Positions 50,739 to 59,728 are shown, counted from the first letter of the stretch. The stretch is DNA of 61,563 nt from Ruminococcus sp. (GCA_017464765.1 JAFTYK010000019.1:1-61563); one strand, 5' to 3'. Made by a program: numbers and translations. Notes: generated from the letters alone by a model not told the origin.

Positions 50739-53108
50739 TTAATCAATTGAAATTACAGTATATCCTGCATCCTCAACAGCTTTTTTGAGTACATCGTTTG
50801 AAACATCACCTGTAATGCTAGCTGTTTTCTTGTCTAAATCAACTGTAGCTGTAACACCGTCGAGTGTGTTTAATGCTTTTTCAACGTGTGCTTTACAGTG
50901 CATACACATCATACCATCAATTACCATAGTTTTCATATTGTTTTTACTCTCCTTAAAATTATGTTTTGGTTTAAAAAATTTAAGTCTTAATGCATTTGAT
51001 ACAACACAAATCGAGCTTAGGCTCATTGCGATTGTTCCGTACATTGGCTCAAGCCTGATGTTGAATTTTGGATATAAAACACCAGCCGCAATCGGAATGA
51101 AAATAATATTGTAAAAAAATGCCCAGAAAAGATTTTCTTTGATGTTCTTAAGCGTTGCTTTACTTAACTCTACAGCAGTGAGAACATCTAATAAATCACT
51201 TCTTGTGAGTATTATATCAGCTGAGTCTATAGCGATGTCAGTTCCTGCTCCGATAGCAATGCCAACATCTGCAGAAACTAAAGCAGGTGAATCATTGATT
51301 CCGTCTCCAACCATAACTGTCACACCATCGGCCTTTAATTCTCTTACAATTCTTTCTTTATCGTGTGGCATAAGACCAGAATAAACGTGAGCAACACCAG
51401 TCTCATTTTTTACGAACTGTGCTGAGCTTTCATTATCTCCTGTGAGCATATATGTGTTAATGCCGAGTTTATTCAGCTTTTCTATAGCAATTATGCTTGA
51501 TTCTTTTATTTTATCTGAGACATAAATAATACCTAAAAGCTCAGTTTCGTTGCTGACATAAAGCTTTGTGAATCCGTTATCAGTTTCATCATCAGTAACA
51601 TTGTTTGGATTAGCAAAAGTCTTGTTACCAACCCTATAAGTAACACCGTTGATAGTGCCTTTTATACCTTTAGAAACTATTGTGTCAAAATTTTCAACAT
51701 CATAGTAGTCGTTTTTGTCATAAGCTGTGATAATAGCATGGGCGAGAGGATGCCCGGATTGTTTTTCAAGACTTGAAGTAATTTTCAGTAATTCATCTCT
51801 ATCTATCTTTGAAAAGAGTTTTATTTTATTAACCTGAGGTTTGCCTTCAGTTATGGTTCCTGTTTTGTCGAAAACAATGCTTTTGGCTTTTGATAAAACT
51901 TCAAGAGCCTGTGATGACTTTATGAGTATTGAATTGCTCGCCGCAACTCCGGTGGAAACCATAATTGCTGTTGGTGTTGCAAGCCCCAAAGCACAAGGAC
52001 AGGAAATAACCATAACTGCAATACCAAAGGATAGGGCTGTTGAAAAATCATTTGAAGTAAAGTTCCAGATTAAAGTTGTGATTATTGACAGGGCAATAAT
52101 TGCAGGTACAAAGAATTTACTAACAGTATCAGCAATTTTTGCGATTGGAGCTTTGGAAGATGACGCCTCTTCAACAAGGGAAATGATTTTCGAAAGAGTG
52201 GTATCGCTCTTGATTTTTTCAGTTCTGACTTCAACATAACCCGAAAGTAAGGTTGTACCGCAAAAAACATTATCGTTAGAGTTCTTTTCGACAGGCATAC
52301 TTTCGCCCGTTAGTGCAGATTCATCCGTGTGACCACTACCGCTTATAACTTTTCCGTCAATAGAAACCCTGTCACCACTTTTTATGATTACAATGTCACC
52401 AACAACTACATCATCAGTTGAAATCGTAATTTCTACACCTTCACGTCTGACGAGTGTCGTGTCAGGAGAGAGGTCCATAAGTTTCGAAATAGCCTCTGTG
52501 GTCTTGGACTTTGAACGAGATTCAAAATACTTTCCGACTGATACAAAGGTCAGAATCATGGCTGCTGATTCAAAATATAGGTTATGAATGTAGTTTTCCA
52601 AGGTGAAAACCGCTATTACACTATATACAATAGATGCTGTTGAACCTAAAGCTATCAGCGTATCCATATTTGGAGAAAGTTTAAAAAGTCCCCTGAAACC
52701 GCTTGTAAAATATTTAAAATTCAGTGCTACTATTATAGCTGTGAGTATTATTTGAACAACAACAGAACGTACAGGAGCTATGTGCAGGGAGAACATGTGT
52801 CCCATACCTACAATCATCAACGGGATAAGTAACACAACCGACGTTATTAATTTTATTAGCTTAATATCTAAAGACTTTTTGTTTTTAGTATTAACTTCTT
52901 CGTGGATTTTAGCACCATATCCAATGCTTTCGATAGCTTTGATGATACTATCTTCGCTCGTGCTGTTTTCATCAATGTTAGCTACCATTGAGTTTTGGAG
53001 CAAATTCACAGAACAAGAAACGCCGTCGAGTGAATTCACTTTATTTTCAATGTGTGCCGAACACGCCGAACACGACATACCAATAATGTCAAATTTGACT
53101 TTTTTCAT
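50739..53108 (-). CDS. copA: Copper-type P1B ATPase with HMA domains at both ends
   Basis: 789 aa. An N-terminal HMA domain has GMSCSACSAH (Cys13, Cys16). The membrane CPC motif is ISCPCALGLATPT, the phosphorylation motif is FDKTGTITEG and the hinge is VGDGINDSPALVSADVGIA. This marks a Cu(I) exporter. After the last membrane helices a short linker leads to a second HMA domain with GMMCMHCKAH, which looks like a CopZ chaperone fused to the C-terminus. AAGGAG lies ahead of the start. No CsoR or CopY gene is adjacent. Specificity for Cu versus Ag is not separable. Confidence 0.92.
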   Translation of the reverse strand: MKKVKFDIIGMSCSACSAHIENKVNSLDGVSCSVNLLQNSMVANIDENSTSEDSIIKAIESIGYGAKIHEEVNTKNKKSLDIKLIKLITSVVLLIPLMIVGMGHMFSLHIAPVRSVVVQIILTAIIVALNFKYFTSGFRGLFKLSPNMDTLIALGSTASIVYSVIAVFTLENYIHNLYFESAAMILTFVSVGKYFESRSKSKTTEAISKLMDLSPDTTLVRREGVEITISTDDVVVGDIVIIKSGDRVSIDGKVISGSGHTDESALTGESMPVEKNSNDNVFCGTTLLSGYVEVRTEKIKSDTTLSKIISLVEEASSSKAPIAKIADTVSKFFVPAIIALSIITTLIWNFTSNDFSTALSFGIAVMVISCPCALGLATPTAIMVSTGVAASNSILIKSSQALEVLSKAKSIVFDKTGTITEGKPQVNKIKLFSKIDRDELLKITSSLEKQSGHPLAHAIITAYDKNDYYDVENFDTIVSKGIKGTINGVTYRVGNKTFANPNNVTDDETDNGFTKLYVSNETELLGIIYVSDKIKESSIIAIEKLNKLGINTYMLTGDNESSAQFVKNETGVAHVYSGLMPHDKERIVRELKADGVTVMVGDGINDSPALVSADVGIAIGAGTDIAIDSADIILTRSDLLDVLTAVELSKATLKNIKENLFWAFFYNIIFIPIAAGVLYPKFNIRLEPMYGTIAMSLSSICVVSNALRLKFFKPKHNFKESKNNMKTMVIDGMMCMHCKAHVEKALNTLDGVTATVDLDKKTASITGDVSNDVLKKAVEDAGYTVISID

Positions 53109-53149
53109 ATATCAAACTCCTTAAAACGAGTTAGCAGTTGCTTACTATA

Positions 53150-53177
53150 ATTTTATCACATAAAAAAAACTTGTCAA
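53150..53177 (-). promoter_or_regulatory. Putative sigma-A promoter of the copper ATPase
   Basis: On the minus strand: TTGACA (53172-53177), 16-base spacer, TAAAAT (53150-53155). The near-dyad TTAGCA/TGCTTA at 53131-53144 lies just downstream of the -10 box and is a weak operator candidate. Confidence 0.6.
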
Positions 53178-53188
53178 TAAATAAACCG

Positions 53189-53217
53189 AAAGGGTGCCTG
53201 AAATCCAGACACCCTTT
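53189..53217. terminator. Terminator downstream of spo0A
   Basis: GGGTGCCTG (53192-53200) and CAGACACCC (53206-53214), one mismatch, flanked by A's and T's. The T-run is longer on the plus strand, so it is a moderate terminator for leftward spo0A. Confidence 0.65.
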
Positions 53218-53233
53218 TTTATATCAATATTAA

Positions 53234-54013
53234 TTAACCTGCTGTTCTTAGCTGTAATCTCAGTTTATCTGAAATCATTGCGATAAATTCACTGTTTGTA
53301 GGTTTACCTCGGCTACCTTGAATTGTATAGCCAAAGTAAGAGTTAAGAACCTCAACATCACCTCTGTCCCAAGCTACTTCGATAGCGTGTCTTATAGCAC
53401 GTTCTACTCTGGAACTTGTGGTCGAGTACTTTTTAGCAACAGAAGGATATAGCTGTTTTGTGACAGCGTTGATGATTTCAGGCTTTTCAATACTCATGAT
53501 AATTGAATCTCTGAGATAGTGATAACCTTTAATGTGAGCGGGAACACCAATCTGGTGTAAAATTTCCGTTACTTTCACTTCGATAGAAAAGCTGTCCATT
53601 GCACTTGATTTAATTCCACCTGCTTCTTTGAGATTGCTATGGTGTAGAAGTCGTACTATGTTTTTAGCAAGTTCGTCTAAGTTAAATGGCTTTAAAACAA
53701 AGTACGTAGCACCGCTACCCATAACTTCTCTTTGTAAAACAGGGGAGTCGAATGTCGAGTAAACGATGAACATAGGGGATTTTTGTAGTTCTTTTTGTTT
53801 GATGGTACGCATAACGCCAATCGCGTCGACCCTCGTCATGAAAAGATCCATCATAACTACGTCGGGAAGAGTGTTACATATTTTTGTGATTAGTTCTTCT
53901 CCGTCTTTTGTACAAAAAGATGTTTCGATGTTGTGGATTTTGAGCGCATTTTGAGTTTCTGTTGTTCTGTCACTGCTGTCGTGAGTCATCAGAAGTTTGA
54001 TTGTGTCAGTCAT
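53234..54013 (-). CDS. spo0A: Spo0A, sporulation master response regulator
   Basis: About 259 aa. The receiver domain has the phospho-acceptor Asp in DVVMMDLFM, Ser/Thr in VYSTFDS and Lys in VLKPFN. The acidic pair that normally binds metal reads HD in LLMTHDSSD, so one acid is replaced by His. The C-terminal DNA-binding domain is unmistakable: [34 protein letters not shown] and [17 protein letters not shown]. Phosphorylated Spo0A starts sporulation. GGGAG precedes ATG 54013; an in-frame ATG at 54097 adds a non-conserved leader. It follows spoIVB, the conserved order. Confidence 0.96.
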   Translation of the reverse strand: MTDTIKLLMTHDSSDRTTETQNALKIHNIETSFCTKDGEELITKICNTLPDVVMMDLFMTRVDAIGVMRTIKQKELQKSPMFIVYSTFDSPVLQREVMGSGATYFVLKPFNLDELAKNIVRLLHHSNLKEAGGIKSSAMDSFSIEVKVTEILHQIGVPAHIKGYHYLRDSIIMSIEKPEIINAVTKQLYPSVAKKYSTTSSRVERAIRHAIEVAWDRGDVEVLNSYFGYTIQGSRGKPTNSEFIAMISDKLRLQLRTAG

Positions 54014-54024
54014 TTTTACATCTC

Positions 54025-54062
54025 CCAATTTATGATTGTGAAAAGATAATACCATAAATTGG
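54025..54062 (-). promoter_or_regulatory. Inverted repeat spanning the spo0A promoter
   Basis: Perfect 10-base arms CCAATTTATG (54025-54034) and CATAAATTGG (54053-54062), 18-base spacer, bracketing the putative -10 box. The half-site AAATTGG recurs in AAATTGG-TAT-CCAATTT at 54149-54165. Confidence 0.5.
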
Positions 54063-54074
54063 TAAAAATAGCAA
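54046..54074 (-). promoter_or_regulatory. Putative sigma-A promoter of spo0A
   Basis: On the minus strand: TTGCTA (54069-54074), 17-base spacer, TATTAT (54046-54051), about 33 bases before the start codon. Confidence 0.55.
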
Positions 54075-54144
54075 TAGAAAACACAAATTTTTTTCAAAAA
54101 AACCTTATATCCGTATTTTATATCGTGTTTAAAAGTGTGTTTTG

Positions 54145-54225
54145 CGAGAAATTGGTATCCAATTTACGGCGAATAAGAAGTTTTTGGTTACAGCACTTTG
54201 AGCTTTCCGTTTTGGATACTGTTAG
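54145..54225 (-). pseudogene. Decayed partial copy of the spoIVB 3' end
   Basis: Downstream of the spoIVB stop, the sequence matches spoIVB at about 54304-54380: GTATCC, CGGCGAAT, GGTTACAGCAC and AGCTTTCCGTTTTGGATA occur in the same order. In the copy the peptide reads IQNGKL and then meets a stop, so it is not coding. It looks like an old local tandem duplication. Confidence 0.6.
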
Positions 54226-54239
54226 TGTTTAATAGAATT

Positions 54240-55259
54240 CTAAGCTTTTACGTTCTGTGTTTTGCTTGCTAAACGGTTAGTATTGTTGAGCATATTTGTA
54301 ATTGAAATCCCGTATCCTTTTTCCGGCGAATTTACAAATACATGGGTTACAGCACCTACTAGCTTTCCGTTTTGGATAATCGGGGAACCTGACATGCCTT
54401 GTACAATACCGCCTGTTTTATTAATCAGTTCTTCGTCTTTTACTTTTAAAATCATATTTTGACCGTTTTTTTGTGACATATTTAACTTTACTATCTCAAT
54501 TTTATATTCTTTCGGGGTTTTGCCCTCTATTGTTGAAATTATGCTCGCTTCGCCTGTGTCAATCTCGTTGTTCTTAGCTACTTCGATATATCTTGTGTTA
54601 TCTGTATAATCATACTTACCATATATTCCAAAACCATTGTTTACTGTGATTTCTCCGATTTTGTCATTTTCAAAGTAACCATTCAGTCCCCCTAGAGAAG
54701 ACTGTGAGCCTTTTGTACAGTTAGAGATAGTAGCACTCATTATTTCACCGTTTCTTATTGGCATCAGCAAATTTGTGTCTTTGTCGCATATACCGTGTCC
54801 AAGTGCCGCGAACGTTTCATTTTCAGGATCAAAATAAGTCACCGTCCCTATTCCTGCTGTAGAATCTCTGATCCACATTCCAAGAATATAGTTGTTATTC
54901 TGATCTTTTTTCGGAACAATATTTTTTGTTATCTCATTTTTATCTCTCATTATTGTTAGTTTTATAGCATTACCGAATGAGTTTTCAACGATACTTTTAA
55001 ATTGTTCGTTTGAAGTAATACTATTATCGTTTGCTTTTACTATAAGGTCGTTTACCTTAATTCCCGAGTCTTTGGCGGGGGAATTATCTTCAGATACCTC
55101 AATTACAATTACACCATTAGTGAAAAGTTTAAGTCCAAAGGGTGTACCACCCAATATAACTTTCTTGTTATTACTTTCAGCGTTAACAGTAATTAAAGAT
55201 GTGGTTAATAGTAATACTAATATAGTGGCAACAAATTTTTTAAAATTTAATTTTTGCAA
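54240..55259 (-). CDS. spoIVB: SpoIVB, S55 serine peptidase of the sigma-K checkpoint
   Basis: 339 aa. An N-terminal signal/anchor helix is followed by a PDZ domain (GVIVIEVSEDNSPAKDSGI, VNDLIVKANDNSI). The S55 peptidase domain has the catalytic His in FAALGHGICD and Ser in GMSGSPIIQNGKLVGAV. SpoIVB is secreted from the forespore and cleaves the SpoIVFA regulator so that SpoIVFB can process pro-sigma-K. AAAGGAG precedes the ATG. It lies directly upstream of spo0A as in most spore formers. Confidence 0.95.
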   Translation of the reverse strand: MQKLNFKKFVATILVLLLTTSLITVNAESNNKKVILGGTPFGLKLFTNGVIVIEVSEDNSPAKDSGIKVNDLIVKANDNSITSNEQFKSIVENSFGNAIKLTIMRDKNEITKNIVPKKDQNNNYILGMWIRDSTAGIGTVTYFDPENETFAALGHGICDKDTNLLMPIRNGEIMSATISNCTKGSQSSLGGLNGYFENDKIGEITVNNGFGIYGKYDYTDNTRYIEVAKNNEIDTGEASIISTIEGKTPKEYKIEIVKLNMSQKNGQNMILKVKDEELINKTGGIVQGMSGSPIIQNGKLVGAVTHVFVNSPEKGYGISITNMLNNTNRLASKTQNVKA

Positions 55260-55380
55260 TTTATCACGCTCCTTTTTCTGTTGCCACTATTATTGTGAGC
55301 GTTAAATCACCATTTAGTTTGGTAATGAAATTCTAAGAAAAATTATTTGCTATGTATCGTATTAAAAACCTCGATTTTAA

Positions 55381-55408
55381 TTGAAAAAAGGATACATTAT
55401 GCTATAAT
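55381..55408 (+). promoter_or_regulatory. Putative sigma-A promoter of cca
   Basis: TTGAAA (55381-55386), 16-base spacer, TATAAT (55403-55408), 33 bases before the start. Confidence 0.65.
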
Positions 55409-55441
55409 GTATTAAAATGGTTTCTAAAAGGTGGTGTGAAT

Positions 55442-56794
55442 GTGAAGATAGTTTTACCCGATAGTGCAAAGTTTGTAATAAATACGCTTGAAGATAATGG
55501 GTTTGAATGTTTCGTTGTAGGTGGATGTGTCCGTGATATTCTTAGTGATAGAAAGGTTCACGACTGGGATTTTACAACAAGTGCGACTCCTGATGAGATT
55601 ATCTCTTGCTTTACTTCGTACACCACTATTGATATAGGAAAGCGATTTGGCACAATTTGTGTTGTAATCGATGGTGAAAACTTTGAAATTACTACTTATC
55701 GCACTGACGGAGAATACGAGGATTCACGACATCCTGAAACCGTTACTTTTTCAAAAAATCTGAAAGATGATTTATCACGCAGAGATTTTACCGTAAACGC
55801 AATGGCTTATAATGACAGAGTCGGTTTAGTTGATGAATTTGACGGACTAAAAGACCTTCAGTATGGAGTAGTTCGATGTGTTGGCGAACCTGATGTACGT
55901 TTCACTGAAGATGCGTTGCGTATCATTCGTGCGTTGCGTTTTGCTTCAACTTATGGTTATTCTATCGAACCAAAAACTAGTGAATCAATACTTAAGAATA
56001 AAGATAAGTTATCTTTAGTAGCCTGTGAACGAGTAGTAGTTGAACTCAATAAACTGTTGTGTGGTGACCACGTTGACTTTATTCTACGCAGATATAAGGA
56101 CGTTATCGCTACAATTATTCCGGAAATTTCCATTATGTTTAATTTTGATCAGAAATCCTTGCATCATAATAAGGATTTGTGGCGACATACTGTGTCAGCG
56201 GTCAAGAACACTCCTAAAAACGAAGTGTTGAGGACCGCGATGCTTCTGCATGATCTTGGAAAACCTATGACAGTTTCTACTGATAAAGACGGTCACTGCC
56301 ATTTCCATAATCACCCTAAGCTTTCTGCTGCTATGGCTACGACGGTACTGAAAAGACTTAAGTATCCAACTGCATTCATTAATACGGTTAATACTTTGAT
56401 TGAAAATCACGATAATCGTCTGACGCCTCAAAGTGCTGTAGTTAAACGATGTCTGTGTGATCTGGGCGAAGAAAATATGAGAAATCTCCTTTCTATTCAA
56501 AGAGCGGACATCTTAGCACAGTCAATGTATAAGCGAGAGGAAAAGCTTTCAACTTTAGAGGCGGTATATAATGAGTTTGAGCGAGTAATATCAAGCGGAG
56601 AATGCTACTCGCTTGATACTTTAGCGGTAAACGGCAAAGATATTATCCACTTAGGTGTTCAAAGTGGTCAGCTCATTGGTGAAGTTTTATCTAAGCTTCT
56701 TGATAAAGTCATAAAAGACGAACTCAAGAATGAAAAAGAGGAGCTTTTATTTTTTGCTCGACACTATATTGATAGCGTGGAAGGTATGCGATGA
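55442..56794 (+). CDS. cca: CCA tRNA nucleotidyltransferase with HD domain
   Basis: About 450 aa. The class II poly(A)-polymerase-like head domain has FVVGGCVRDILSDRKVHDWDF and RRDFTVNAMAY, with DxD metal residues in the first. The central HD domain (MLLHDLGKP, HNHPKLS) is the phosphohydrolase-type insertion. It adds or repairs the 3' CCA of tRNAs. The start is a GTG; 55436 and 55442 are both possible, and 55442 has the better distance from AAGGTGG. It is monocistronic, ending in its own terminator. Confidence 0.93.
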   Translation: MKIVLPDSAKFVINTLEDNGFECFVVGGCVRDILSDRKVHDWDFTTSATPDEIISCFTSYTTIDIGKRFGTICVVIDGENFEITTYRTDGEYEDSRHPETVTFSKNLKDDLSRRDFTVNAMAYNDRVGLVDEFDGLKDLQYGVVRCVGEPDVRFTEDALRIIRALRFASTYGYSIEPKTSESILKNKDKLSLVACERVVVELNKLLCGDHVDFILRRYKDVIATIIPEISIMFNFDQKSLHHNKDLWRHTVSAVKNTPKNEVLRTAMLLHDLGKPMTVSTDKDGHCHFHNHPKLSAAMATTVLKRLKYPTAFINTVNTLIENHDNRLTPQSAVVKRCLCDLGEENMRNLLSIQRADILAQSMYKREEKLSTLEAVYNEFERVISSGECYSLDTLAVNGKDIIHLGVQSGQLIGEVLSKLLDKVIKDELKNEKEELLFFARHYIDSVEGMR

Positions 56795-56806
56795 GCATAC
56801 CTTTTT
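56781..56806 (+). terminator. Terminator overlapping the cca stop
   Basis: AAGGTATGC (56781-56789) and GCATACCTT (56795-56803), 5-base loop, then T's. The left arm encodes the last codons of cca. Confidence 0.87.
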
Positions 56807-56855
56807 GCAATTTTTGAAACTTAAATTTCAAATTTGCTCAAAAAATCTAAATTAT

Positions 56856-56882
56856 CTTGCATATTTTATTGAATAATGCAAG
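56856..56882 (+). promoter_or_regulatory. Candidate operator over the rpiR promoter
   Basis: Inverted repeat CTTGCAT (56856-56862) and ATGCAAG (56876-56882), 13-base spacer, covering the -35 box. Autoregulation by the adjacent RpiR protein is a natural hypothesis. Confidence 0.45.
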
Positions 56883-56897
56883 ACAGTGTGCTAAAAT
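56869..56897 (+). promoter_or_regulatory. Putative sigma-A promoter of the rpiR operon
   Basis: TTGAAT (56869-56874), 17-base spacer, TAAAAT (56892-56897), 28 bases before ATG 56926. Confidence 0.6.
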
Positions 56898-56925
56898 GAA
56901 ATCATATTATATAAGAGGTACTGTT

Positions 56926-57810
56926 ATGGTTTCTAATCTTTTAGTTCGAATAGATATGAAAAGAAATAGCTTTTCGAAAGGACAGCGACGTATCGCGAAC
57001 TTTATCGAGGAGCATTACGACGAAGCTGCTTTTATGACTGCCAATAAGCTCGGCGAGATTGTTGGGGTTTCTGAGAGTACTGTTGTTCGCTTTGCTACAG
57101 AAATTGGTTACAACGGATATCCGAGTCTTCAGAAAGCTATGCAGGAAATGATTCGCGATAAGTTGACTTCTATTCAGCGAATTGAAGTCACCACCGGAAG
57201 AATTGGTAACAAAGACGTTCTACAAAGCGTTTTGAATCAGGATATCGAAAAAATCAAGCGTACTATTGAAGAAATCTCTAAGGAAGATTTCGATAGAGCT
57301 GTTGATGCTATAATTAACGCTGAACATATTTACATTTTTGGTGTAAAATCGGCTTCATATATTGCGAGCTTCTTTGGGTATTATCTTGACCTTATGTTTG
57401 GTAATGTTATTATGCTCAATACCACAAGCAAGACTACAAATTTCGAAAAACTTTTCAGAATTACTGATAAAGATGTTATGATTGGTATCAGCTTCCCACG
57501 TTACAGCACAATGGCAGTTGATGCGATGAATTTTGCAAGAGAAAGAGGAACACATGTTGTAGCTATTACTGATAGTATGGTCTCTCCGCTTGTTTCAACA
57601 GCCGACTCGATTCTGATTGCACGTTCTGATATCGCGTCTATCGTAGATTCCCTTGTAGCTCCGCTCAGCCTTATCAACGCACTTATCGTTGCGATGGTAA
57701 TTAAACGTAAAGATGATGTTAAGGAAACTTTCTCAAAGTTAGAACAGGTTTGGCACGAACATAATATCTATGCTTTTGATTCGTCAATGGAGAATTCTAA
57801 TGAAAAGTAA
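56926..57810 (+). CDS. MurR/RpiR family transcriptional regulator
   Basis: About 294 aa. The N-terminal RpiR helix-turn-helix has FSKGQRRIANFIEEHYDEAAFMTANKLGEIVGVSESTVVRFA. The C-terminal SIS sugar-isomerase domain has IYIFGVKSASYIASFFGYYL and VMIGISFPRYSTMAVDAM and would bind a sugar phosphate. The ligand is unknown and no sugar operon is adjacent; instead the downstream genes are a flavoprotein and cmk. AGAGGTA supports the start at 56926. Confidence 0.92.
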   Translation: MVSNLLVRIDMKRNSFSKGQRRIANFIEEHYDEAAFMTANKLGEIVGVSESTVVRFATEIGYNGYPSLQKAMQEMIRDKLTSIQRIEVTTGRIGNKDVLQSVLNQDIEKIKRTIEEISKEDFDRAVDAIINAEHIYIFGVKSASYIASFFGYYLDLMFGNVIMLNTTSKTTNFEKLFRITDKDVMIGISFPRYSTMAVDAMNFARERGTHVVAITDSMVSPLVSTADSILIARSDIASIVDSLVAPLSLINALIVAMVIKRKDDVKETFSKLEQVWHEHNIYAFDSSMENSNEK

Positions 57811-59038
57811 GAGAGTTATTGTTATCGGTGTCGGACCTGCGGGAATGAAGGCGGCAGGTGTTGCAGCTAAAAACGGAGCAGATGTTATCCTTTTTGAAAA
57901 AAATGAAAAAGTCGGAAGAAAGCTTATGATTACTGGCAAAGGCAGATGTAACATAACTAACTTCTGTGATAACGACGAGTTTATTTCTAATATTCCGACT
58001 AACCCAAGGTTTATGTATAGCGCTATAAACGCTTTTACTACTTATGATACAATAGCATTTTTCGAAGATTTAGGGGTTGCAACTAAAGTCGAAAGGGGGA
58101 ACCGTGTTTTCCCTGTATCTGATAAAGCTTCAGATGTTTGCGATGCTATGAAAAGCTTTGTGATTAGTAATGGTGCTAAAATCATAAACGAAAGCGTCAA
58201 AGCTATTATTTCTAAAGACGGAATGGTTACAGCAGTAAATACAGTAAATCAAACTTATTCTTGTGATAGTTTGATTACTGCAACAGGTGGCAAAAGCTAT
58301 CCTAAAACAGGTTCCACAGGAGATGGCTATGTTTTTGCTAAAAGCGTAGGTCATACTGTTTCTACTCCTACAGCTTCTTTGGTTCCGCTTGTCAGCGACG
58401 ATATGCTATGTAAAGAACTTCAGGGGTTAGCCCTTAAGAATGTAGCGGTTAAGGTTGTTGAAGAAAATCCGAATAGAGAAATATATTCTGATTTTGGCGA
58501 AATGCTTTTTACACATTTCGGTCTTTCAGGTCCTACAATACTATCAGCCAGCGCTCATATGCGTGATATGAAGCCAAATAAGTATTCTGTTCACATTGAT
58601 TTGAAACCAGCACTTGATTTCGAAACTCTCGATAAACGTTTGCTTAAGGATTTTTCAAAGTTTATCAATAAAGATATTTCGAATTCACTATTCGAGCTTT
58701 TGCCAAAGAGCCTTATCCCCGTTATACTTAATTTGTGCGGTATCAACCCGCATTTGAAGTGTAACAGCATTACGGTTTCTCAGCGTCATTTGCTTCTTAG
58801 TTCAATCAAAGATTTGGTTGTTAACATAGTAGGTTTTCGCCCTATTGATGAGGCTATCATAACATGTGGCGGTGTAAAAGTTCAGGAAATTGACCCGAAA
58901 ACAATGCGTTCAAAGATTTTACCTAACCTGTATTTTGCGGGTGAAGTAATAGATGTTGATGCGTACACGGGCGGATTTAATTTACAGATTGCGTTTTCAA
59001 CGGCTTATTTAGCTGGCGAGAACGCTTCACTTGATTGA
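57800..59038 (+). CDS. NAD(P)/FAD-dependent oxidoreductase, BaiN/HI0933 family (second member)
   Basis: About 412 aa. The FAD motif GVGPAGMKAAGVAAKNGADV is followed by GRKLMITGKGRCNITN, and the C-terminal motif FAGEVIDVDAYTGGFNLQ is intact. It differs clearly from the copy at 8214-9434. The start at 57800 overlaps the RpiR gene by 11 bases with GGAGA ahead, so it is translationally coupled. It leads the cmk-plsC-ispH run, a common clostridial arrangement. The substrate is unknown. Confidence 0.92.
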   Translation: MKSKRVIVIGVGPAGMKAAGVAAKNGADVILFEKNEKVGRKLMITGKGRCNITNFCDNDEFISNIPTNPRFMYSAINAFTTYDTIAFFEDLGVATKVERGNRVFPVSDKASDVCDAMKSFVISNGAKIINESVKAIISKDGMVTAVNTVNQTYSCDSLITATGGKSYPKTGSTGDGYVFAKSVGHTVSTPTASLVPLVSDDMLCKELQGLALKNVAVKVVEENPNREIYSDFGEMLFTHFGLSGPTILSASAHMRDMKPNKYSVHIDLKPALDFETLDKRLLKDFSKFINKDISNSLFELLPKSLIPVILNLCGINPHLKCNSITVSQRHLLLSSIKDLVVNIVGFRPIDEAIITCGGVKVQEIDPKTMRSKILPNLYFAGEVIDVDAYTGGFNLQIAFSTAYLAGENASLD

Positions 59039-59058
59039 TTATGAAAAGGATGGTTAAT

Positions 59059-59727
59059 ATGAATATTGCTATTGCTATAGACGGTCCTGCAGGTGCAGGA
59101 AAATCAACTATTGCCAAGCTCGCTGCTAAAGAGCTTTCTTTTATTTATGTTGATACAGGTGCATTGTATCGTGCTATCGGTCTTTGTGCTTACCGTAATA
59201 ATATTGGTTCAAAGGACGTGCCTCAAATTTTAAAAATGCTTGAGGATATCAGAGTTGAACTCGCTTTCAATGATAAAGGTGAGCAGATTGTATTACTCAA
59301 CGGCGAGGATGTAAGCTCCCTTATCCGTACACCTGAGATTTCAATGTACGCTTCTGATGTTTCTGCTATTCCTGAAGTAAGAGCTTTTTTGCTTGATTTA
59401 CAGAGAAATATGGCAAAAACAAATAATATTATTATGGATGGACGCGATATCGGCACAGTTGTTCTACCAAATGCTAAAGTGAAGATTTTTCTCACAGCAT
59501 CAGCAGAAGTCAGAGCAAAAAGAAGATTCGATGAGCTTATCGAAAAAGGAATGGACGTAAAATACGAAGATGTCTTAAAAGATGTTGAAACTCGTGATTA
59601 TAACGACTCCCATCGTGAAACAGCTCCACTTAAACCTGCTGAAGATTCTGTTATTGTTGATACATCGGGACTTGATTTACAGCAGTCAGTTCAAAAACTT
59701 ATCTCTATTATGAAGGAGAATATGTAA
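59059..59727 (+). CDS. cmk: Cytidylate kinase
   Basis: About 222 aa. It phosphorylates CMP and dCMP. The P-loop is IDGPAGAGKSTIAKLAA, followed by YVDTGALYRAIG, DGRDIGTVVLPNA and RDYNDSHRETAPLKPA, all Cmk signatures. Several in-frame ATGs exist; AAAGGATGG just ahead supports 59059. It is followed at once by plsC and the IspH-S1 fusion. Confidence 0.95.
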   Translation: MNIAIAIDGPAGAGKSTIAKLAAKELSFIYVDTGALYRAIGLCAYRNNIGSKDVPQILKMLEDIRVELAFNDKGEQIVLLNGEDVSSLIRTPEISMYASDVSAIPEVRAFLLDLQRNMAKTNNIIMDGRDIGTVVLPNAKVKIFLTASAEVRAKRRFDELIEKGMDVKYEDVLKDVETRDYNDSHRETAPLKPAEDSVIVDTSGLDLQQSVQKLISIMKENM

Positions 59728-59728
59728 A

